Part shown: piece by piece, positions 8,101-13,469 of the stretch | How the letters are laid out: each line of letters begins with the position of its first letter | How positions within the stretch are numbered: the first letter of the stretch is position 1 | Source of the DNA: Bacteroidota bacterium | Lineage (GTDB): Bacteria; Bacteroidota; Bacteroidia; Bacteroidales; P3 | Assembly: GCA_030540495.1 (NCBI GenBank) | Contig: JAUNWC010000013.1 | Span: forward strand, 1-13,469 | Length of the DNA stretch: 13,469 bases | Direction of reading: 5' to 3' | The notes under the pieces: generated by a model | Seen by the model: only the letters and a program-made list of their open reading frames with translations | What the model was told of the DNA's origin: nothing | Databases searched by the model: none | Position numbers and translations under genes: made by a program

Positions 8101-9114
8101 ATGGCAACAGCAACATTAAAACAAATAAAAGATAGTATATCACATAAAGACCTTGCCCATATTTATTTACTTACGGGCGAGGAGCCTTATTATATAGATT
8201 TGCTTGCCAACAAGTTTGAACAAGAGGTAATAAGCGAGGAGGCTAAGGACTTTAACTTTAATGTACTATATGGCAAAGACGCTGTTGCTTCTATGATTAT
8301 AGGTATGTGTAGGCAGTATCCTTTGATGGCAGACAAAAGACTTGTCATACTCAAAGAGGCTCAAATGTTGGACAAAGGGGAATGGGCTAAACTGTCAGTA
8401 TATTTTTCCAAGCCTCAACCCTCTACTTGTTTTGTTATATGCAACAAGAATAAGACCTTTGATACTAAAACTCAAAATCTTATATCAAAAAGTGGAGGTG
8501 TAATATTTGAGAGTAAAAGAGAGCCTGATTACAAACTTGCAAATTGGATAAAAGCCTATATAAAAGAAATTGGTTATACGGCTGACGAGCAGGCAATAAG
8601 TTTTTTGGAGAGTTATCTTGGTAACAATTTGGAAAAGATAACCAATGAGTTGGCAAAATTAAGACTAAACCTCAAAGATAAAAAACATATATCCGACACC
8701 GATGTTTCTTCTTACATAGGTATTAGCAAGGACTATAATGTTTTTGAATTACAAAAAGCGCTTTCTCAAAAACAAGTTTTGAAATGCAATCAAATAATAA
8801 GGTATTTTGCTAAAAACCCTAAAGAAAATCCTATACAGATGATTTTGCCGAGTTTGTTCTCTTTTTTTGTTAATGTACTTGCTTGTGCTACAATGAAAGG
8901 AAAGAATATTTCGGAAATAGCCTCCGCTTTGCATTCCACTGCTTATAGATTAAAAGACTGTATGACCGCTACCAATTATTATAGTGTAGAAAAATTATTT
9001 TATATTGTTTCGCTTTTTGAAGACTATGACCTAAGAACCAAAGGCATAAACGTCTCTCCTTTGTGCAAGGAGGAGGAATTGTTGAAAGAATTGGTTTTTA
9101 AAATTTTACATTAA
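8101..9114 (+). CDS. holA: DNA polymerase III, delta subunit
   Basis: Clamp-loader subunit that opens the sliding-clamp ring during chromosomal replication. The protein has 337 residues, typical for delta. The N-terminal opening is characteristic: HIYLLTGEEPYYIDLLANKF at 20-39, where the GEEPYYID motif stands in the place of a P-loop without being a working Walker A. An AAA+-like region runs to about 140, with LVILKEAQML at 81-90. Next comes the middle domain with NLEKITNELAKL (176-187), then the helical collar domain (about 213-337) with the KENPIQMILPSLFSFF segment (241-256). The ATG at 8101 lies 11 bases after the end of the hairpin. The TonB receptor gene starts 14 bases after its stop, so this housekeeping gene may be co-transcribed with the transport genes that follow. 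Confidence 0.93.
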   Translation: MATATLKQIKDSISHKDLAHIYLLTGEEPYYIDLLANKFEQEVISEEAKDFNFNVLYGKDAVASMIIGMCRQYPLMADKRLVILKEAQMLDKGEWAKLSVYFSKPQPSTCFVICNKNKTFDTKTQNLISKSGGVIFESKREPDYKLANWIKAYIKEIGYTADEQAISFLESYLGNNLEKITNELAKLRLNLKDKKHISDTDVSSYIGISKDYNVFELQKALSQKQVLKCNQIIRYFAKNPKENPIQMILPSLFSFFVNVLACATMKGKNISEIASALHSTAYRLKDCMTATNYYSVEKLFYIVSLFEDYDLRTKGINVSPLCKEEELLKELVFKILH

Positions 9115-9128
9115 ATATCTTAAAATAA

Positions 9129-11429
9129 ATGAAAAAAATTTTTGTTGCTCTTTTTCTTATTATGTGTGGTTTTATTTCCTACTCACAAGTTGGAACAATA
9201 AAAGGTTTTGTGTATAATAAAGATAACGGAGAGCCTATACTTTTTGCTAATATTATTTTGGAAAATACTTCCATAGGAACTACTACTGATGATAATGGAT
9301 ATTTTGTTATAAACAATGTAAAACCAAATACTTATAATCTAAAAATTCAGTGTTTAGGATTTAGAGATAGTACCTTTGTTATAACCTTATCGCAAGGAGG
9401 TATGCTAAATTTAAAAATAGAACTTTTGCCAAGTGCTCAACAATTGGATTTGGTGGAAGTGGTTGGCAACAAAGAGGCTGTACGTACAGAAAGTCAAGTA
9501 TCTATAAAAAAAATAACTGCTAATGATATATACAAAATACCATCCATAGGAGGACAAGCCGATTTGGCACAATACCTACAGGTTTTGCCTGGTGTTATAT
9601 CCTCAGGAGACCAAGGAGGGCAACTATATATAAGAGGAGGCTCAGCGATACAAAACAAAGTTTTGTTGGACGGTATGGTGGTTTATAATCCTTTTCATTC
9701 CATAGGTATTTTTTCTGTTTTTGAGACCGATATAATAAGAAAGGCTGATGTATATACAGGAGGTTTTGGTGCTCAGTATGGGGGTAGGCTTTCTTCTGTT
9801 ATAGATATATCCACAAAGGACGGAAATAAAAAAAGAACACAAGGCAAGGTTTCTTTCTCTACTTTTGCTGTCTCGGCTCTTTTGGAGGGACCTATAATCA
9901 AGGATAAAGAAAACAAGCCCTATTCTCTTTCCTATATTCTAAGTGCAAAAAAATCTTATCTATCTTCTACCTCCAAATCTATTTACAGTTATATGGATAA
10001 TGATTTGCCTTACGAATTTTTTGACTTATATGGCAAACTCTCGCTTACTTCTAACGAGGGAAGTAAGATAAATTTATTTGGTTTCAATTTTACTGATGAT
10101 GTGAAAGGATATAAAAATGTGGCAGATTTCAATTGGAAAAACATAGGAGTGGGAACCAACTTTTTGCTCTTGCCTCCCGGAACTTCTTCTTTGGTGGAAG
10201 GAACTATTGCTTATTCAAAATACAATATGGATATGTCTGCCACCACTAACGAAGGAGAACAATCAAGCGAAATAAGTTCTTTCTCGGGTATTCTTTCGGC
10301 AACCTCTTTTTACGATAAAAATCAATTAAAATATGGTTTGGAAATGATAGCCTCAAAGACCTCTTCTTTGTTTTCTTCTATGACAGAGGAGGTTGTGGAT
10401 AATTCTACAGAAATGGCTGCTTTTGTACTTTTCAAAGGTTTTTTAGGAAACTTGTTGTATGAACCAAGTATAAGATTTTCTCACTATGCTTCTTTAAGTG
10501 AAAGTTACTTTGAACCAAAACTTTCGTTAAAATATAATCTTAGCAAAGATTTTAGATTAAAGGCTGCTATGGGACAATATACTCAAAGTTTTATAGACAC
10601 CAAGAGCGACAGAGATGTAGTAAATTTATTTACAGGTTATTTGACCACAGGGCCAGACTTGTATGGAGGTGTGGTTTCTTCTTTTCAAGGCAAGGCTATA
10701 GACCACTATATAGAAAAATCCAATCATTTTATTTTTGGAGCGGAATGGGATATTGTTAGGCATCTTACTCTTAATGCCGAGATATATTACAAAACTATGA
10801 CCAATCTTATGGCTGTAAATAGAGATAAATTATTTGACGACAATTCTTTAAATACTGATTTGCCAGACTATCAAACCAAAACTTTTGCCATAGAAAAGGG
10901 TACTGCATACGGAGGTGATGTTAGTTTGTTGTATTCTGATGGAAGGTTCTATCTTTGGGCAATATACTCTTATGGTAAAGTGGAGAGAGAAAACGAAATT
11001 CAAACCTATAACCCTCACTATGATAGAAGACATAATATCAATGTTCTTGTTTCTTATCAGTTTGGAAGAGATAGGAGTTTTGAATTATCGGCAAGGTGGA
11101 ACTATGGTTCTGGTTTTCCTTTCACGGGAACGCAAGGCTTTGTGGAATATTTGCCAATATCTTCGCTTGATTATGATTACACTTCGGCTAATGGCAATAT
11201 GCAAACTCTCTATGGAAGCCTAAATGCTCAAAGATTGCCTGCCTATCATAGGTTGGATATTTCAGCAAAGAAAAGATTTAATGTTTTTGCTCACTCTGTT
11301 TTAGAAGTGGATGTTTCGGTAACCAATGTTTATGATAGAAACAATATATTTTACTATGACAGAGTAACTTCTGAAAGAGTTGACCAACTTCCTATTATGC
11401 CTTCAATGGCTATTAGTCTAACATTCTAA
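9129..11429 (+). CDS. TonB-dependent outer-membrane receptor with CarboxypepD_reg-like N-terminal domain
   Basis: Energy-coupled outer-membrane importer of unknown substrate. The protein has 766 residues. A signal peptide ends near YSQ (18-20). A carboxypeptidase-regulatory-like beta-sandwich covers about 21-105 (TIKGFVYNKDNGEPILFANI and TDDNGYFVINNV). A TonB-box-like LDLVEVVG is at 106-113. The plug spans about 115-230, with LAQYLQVLPGV, GQLYIRGGSAIQNKVLLDG and VYNPFHSIGIFSVF. The remaining sequence is a 22-strand-type barrel ending in Phe (ISLTF), as expected for outer-membrane insertion. No SusD-like lipoprotein gene and no anti-sigma gene is adjacent, so a SusC-type glycan importer is unlikely, and the plug motif is that of the shorter non-SusC receptors. 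It lies 14 bases after holA and 20 bases before the porin gene. The substrate cannot be read from sequence. Confidence 0.92.
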   Translation: MKKIFVALFLIMCGFISYSQVGTIKGFVYNKDNGEPILFANIILENTSIGTTTDDNGYFVINNVKPNTYNLKIQCLGFRDSTFVITLSQGGMLNLKIELLPSAQQLDLVEVVGNKEAVRTESQVSIKKITANDIYKIPSIGGQADLAQYLQVLPGVISSGDQGGQLYIRGGSAIQNKVLLDGMVVYNPFHSIGIFSVFETDIIRKADVYTGGFGAQYGGRLSSVIDISTKDGNKKRTQGKVSFSTFAVSALLEGPIIKDKENKPYSLSYILSAKKSYLSSTSKSIYSYMDNDLPYEFFDLYGKLSLTSNEGSKINLFGFNFTDDVKGYKNVADFNWKNIGVGTNFLLLPPGTSSLVEGTIAYSKYNMDMSATTNEGEQSSEISSFSGILSATSFYDKNQLKYGLEMIASKTSSLFSSMTEEVVDNSTEMAAFVLFKGFLGNLLYEPSIRFSHYASLSESYFEPKLSLKYNLSKDFRLKAAMGQYTQSFIDTKSDRDVVNLFTGYLTTGPDLYGGVVSSFQGKAIDHYIEKSNHFIFGAEWDIVRHLTLNAEIYYKTMTNLMAVNRDKLFDDNSLNTDLPDYQTKTFAIEKGTAYGGDVSLLYSDGRFYLWAIYSYGKVERENEIQTYNPHYDRRHNINVLVSYQFGRDRSFELSARWNYGSGFPFTGTQGFVEYLPISSLDYDYTSANGNMQTLYGSLNAQRLPAYHRLDISAKKRFNVFAHSVLEVDVSVTNVYDRNNIFYYDRVTSERVDQLPIMPSMAISLTF

Positions 11430-11449
11430 AAAAATAAAAATACAGCAAT

Positions 11450-12625
11450 ATGAAAAAATACACAGTGGTATTTATCATTTGTTTGATGTTTTCAATTTTT
11501 GCTTTTGGACAAGTAGAAAATATCAAACTTAATGGTTATGTACAAGCAGATTTTGAATTATCCGGCAAAGATGGAAGTACATATCTAACTCCAGGATATT
11601 CAGTAGAAAGGGATGGTAATTCAGACTATTATTTTCGTTATGGAGTTTATCGTGGCTTACTCCGTGCTACATTTGAAAGTGGCAAAGGTTCTGGAGCCTT
11701 AGAAGTCAATGTAACAGAGGCGGGAGTTATTCCTATGGTTGCTTATTTGCAATTTGACCCTTATGAGTGGATAAGTTTTCAAGCCGGGCTGTTAAATATT
11801 GACTATGGTTTTGAACTTATGTGTCCTTCTTCTTTCTTTGAGACCATAGAACGCTCGGCTTTTACACGTTTGCTATTTCCCAAAGAGCATGACTTGGGCT
11901 TTAAATTTACTTTTTCCTACCCTTTCAAAGACAAGAGAAATAATTTAAGCCTAACACTTGGTATGGCCTCCGGCAATGGAATAAACAAGATAGCCGACAA
12001 GCATATGAATTTTTTATCCCACTTGAAATATGATTACAAGGGAGATATTTTTTCTTTTGGAGTAGGAGCCTCCTATTACGAAGGGCTTACCAACAATGCA
12101 AGTGATACTATTTTTAGAGTAAAAGACCATACTTGGCAATGGGAAAACACTTTGCCAAACAAGAAAAACGCAAGACGCTATATGAACTTTGAATTACAAA
12201 TAGGCTATGAATCTTTGCTTGGTTTATCTACTCTTAGAGGAGAGACTACTTTTGGCTTGCAACCCTCAAGAGCAAACAACTTTGCCTCCCAAGATTGCAA
12301 TTCCTATAATCCAAATGATGCTTTTGCTTATCAAAGACATTTTTGGGGATATACTTTTTGTTTTATTCAAAAGTTTGACAAGTTGCCTCCTCTGTCTTTT
12401 GTAGCAAAATATTCCTATTTTGACAAGAATACACAATTATCTGCTAATGAAGTAGAAAATATTACAGATTTATGTATGCAAAACTTTGGTTTTGGTGCTA
12501 TATGGGAATTTAATTCTCATATAAAGGCTTATCTTTTCTATGATATGTATCACAATGAAACCAACGAAAACTTCAAACAATTCAATGATAATGTTTTGCA
12601 TTTAAGGTTGCAATACAAGTTCTAA
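11450..12625 (+). CDS. Putative outer-membrane porin, OprO/OprP (phosphate-selective porin) like
   Basis: Predicted outer-membrane beta-barrel of 391 residues. A signal peptide ends near FAFGQ (17-21). The mature part starts with alternating strands (IKLNGYVQADFEL, 25-37). Residues 106-150 resemble the conserved segment of the OprO/OprP family: EWISFQAGLLNIDYGFELM, then a stretch ending FETIERS (130-136) and LLFPKEHDLGFKFTF (141-155). The chain ends LRLQYKF with a C-terminal Phe, the usual signal for barrel assembly. The family was named for phosphate-selective channels, but members in Bacteroidota are diverse, so phosphate specificity should not be assumed. The gene sits between the TonB receptor and the hydrolase with 20 and 12 base gaps, which suggests one operon. 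The barrel call is firm; the family call is moderate. Confidence 0.7.
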   Translation: MKKYTVVFIICLMFSIFAFGQVENIKLNGYVQADFELSGKDGSTYLTPGYSVERDGNSDYYFRYGVYRGLLRATFESGKGSGALEVNVTEAGVIPMVAYLQFDPYEWISFQAGLLNIDYGFELMCPSSFFETIERSAFTRLLFPKEHDLGFKFTFSYPFKDKRNNLSLTLGMASGNGINKIADKHMNFLSHLKYDYKGDIFSFGVGASYYEGLTNNASDTIFRVKDHTWQWENTLPNKKNARRYMNFELQIGYESLLGLSTLRGETTFGLQPSRANNFASQDCNSYNPNDAFAYQRHFWGYTFCFIQKFDKLPPLSFVAKYSYFDKNTQLSANEVENITDLCMQNFGFGAIWEFNSHIKAYLFYDMYHNETNENFKQFNDNVLHLRLQYKF

Positions 12626-12637
12626 AACAAAACAAAA

Positions 12638-13441
12638 ATGTTATACAATACACTTAAATTCAAGGATAAACAGATAAATTATAGATGCGAAGGCAAAGGA
12701 GAAAAAACTTTGGTTCTCTTGCATGGATTTATGAATAATTTATCTGTATGGGACAAGTATTTTGAAGCATATAAGGATATAATAAAGGTGCTTGCTATAG
12801 ATTTAATTGGACATGGAGAAAGCGAAGTTGTTCAAGAAGTTTCTTCTATGGAGTTGCAAGCCGATATGATAAAAGAGGTATTAGACTCTTTGGAGATAAA
12901 AAAATGTGTAATGGTAGGGCATTCTATGGGAGGTATGGTAACACTTTGTTTTGCAGAAAAATACTCAGAATATCTGCAAGGATATTGTTTGTTGCACTCC
13001 AATGCAATGGCAGATAACCCTAAGGGAATAGAAAATAGAAAACGTGCTTGCAAAATAGTCAATGATGATAAGTTAAAATATATTGTAGATTTTATTCCTA
13101 ATCTGTTTGCTCCCGAAAATATCAATAAATTTGACAAAGAAATACAGATTTTAAAAAACATTGCTCTTTCTACTTCAAAGGAGGGAATAATTGCCGCTCA
13201 ACTTGGTATGATAGAAAGAAGAGATAGGCGAGATGTATTAGAAAAAAGCCAAGTTCCAGTTTTGTTTATCATAGGCAAAAAGGATATAAGAGCAGATGTG
13301 TTGAGTGTTTTGGCAACAAGTTCCTTGCCTAATTTTTCAGAGGTATTGATGCTCGATTGTGGGCATATGTCTTTTATAGAAGAAGAAAAGATTATAAAAA
13401 TACGACTTCTTTCTTTTGTAAATCTATGTTTTGAAATATAA
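12638..13441 (+). CDS. Alpha/beta hydrolase-fold protein (probable esterase or related hydrolase)
   Basis: Predicted cytoplasmic serine hydrolase of 267 residues with no signal peptide. Visible features in order are LVLLHGFMNN (25-34) with the oxyanion-hole His-Gly, DLIGHGESE (55-63), the nucleophile elbow GHSMGG with Ser96, a cap region at about 125-190, the acid residue Asp216 in IIGKKD, and the catalytic His243 in CGHMSFIEE. The triad is therefore complete. The fold covers esterases, C-C hydrolases, haloperoxidases and others, so the substrate is open. It begins 12 bases after the porin stop, the tightest gap in the downstream run, and may act on what the receptor or porin brings in, but that is inference. 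The last 28 bases of the window after the stop hold no feature I can identify. Confidence 0.88.
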   Translation: MLYNTLKFKDKQINYRCEGKGEKTLVLLHGFMNNLSVWDKYFEAYKDIIKVLAIDLIGHGESEVVQEVSSMELQADMIKEVLDSLEIKKCVMVGHSMGGMVTLCFAEKYSEYLQGYCLLHSNAMADNPKGIENRKRACKIVNDDKLKYIVDFIPNLFAPENINKFDKEIQILKNIALSTSKEGIIAAQLGMIERRDRRDVLEKSQVPVLFIIGKKDIRADVLSVLATSSLPNFSEVLMLDCGHMSFIEEEKIIKIRLLSFVNLCFEI

Positions 13442-13469
13442 CCAGGCACAGATTCTTTTATAGGTTAGC

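Noticed and set aside
10915..11223. Second + strand frame of 102 residues within the TonB receptor gene.
   Set aside because: The receptor reading frame continues intact through this region to its C-terminal Phe, so there is no frameshift and no reason to call an overlapping gene.
12832..13161. Reverse-strand open frame of 109 residues inside the alpha/beta hydrolase gene.
   Set aside because: The + strand frame has a complete catalytic triad, and the reverse frame shows no family features.
1..13469. Seven matching bases (AACCTAT) between the start of the window and the reverse complement of its end, as possible terminal repeats.
   Set aside because: The match is too short to mean anything in AT-rich DNA.

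Overview
The window is AT-rich DNA (roughly one-third G+C by eye) carrying nine protein-coding genes, all on the + strand. It almost certainly comes from the phylum Bacteroidota, most likely the order Bacteroidales. It encodes five genes that read as porU-porV-ispF and porP-porK, which include core parts of the type IX secretion system (T9SS), known only in this phylum. It also has a TonB-dependent receptor with an N-terminal carboxypeptidase-regulatory-like domain, and A/T-rich start-codon leaders that mostly lack a Shine-Dalgarno motif. Codon use is strongly AT-biased (AGA for Arg, ATA for Ile) and looks uniform, so I see no sign of recent transfer. I found no RNA gene, insertion sequence, integrase, CRISPR array or long repeat.

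Region 1 (83-5211) holds porU (T9SS sortase), porV (T9SS outer-membrane shuttle) and ispF (isoprenoid synthesis). This order matches the one I recall from Porphyromonas gingivalis. A 212-base AT-rich gap follows, with a possible Bacteroidota-type promoter. Region 2 (5424-8018) holds porP and porK, which encode the outer-membrane PorP protein and the PorK ring lipoprotein. In well-studied genomes porL, porM and porN follow porK directly. Here a hairpin resembling a terminator and then holA follow instead, so the inner-membrane motor genes are not at this locus. Region 3 (8101-13441) is a tight run with gaps of 12-20 bases: holA (DNA polymerase III delta), a TonB-dependent receptor, an OprO/OprP-like porin and an alpha/beta hydrolase.

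Working together: PorK with PorN (not in the window) forms the periplasmic ring at the outer membrane, and PorP is linked to this assembly. PorV collects exported cargo at the outer membrane and delivers it to PorU, which removes the C-terminal sorting domain and attaches the cargo to surface lipopolysaccharide. IspF makes isoprenoid precursors, including those for the undecaprenyl carrier needed for envelope glycans. The receptor-porin-hydrolase trio looks like an outer-membrane uptake cassette with unknown substrate. I found no clear undescribed system. The most unusual aspects are the rearranged T9SS locus, the acidic insert in PorK and the holA-linked uptake cassette.
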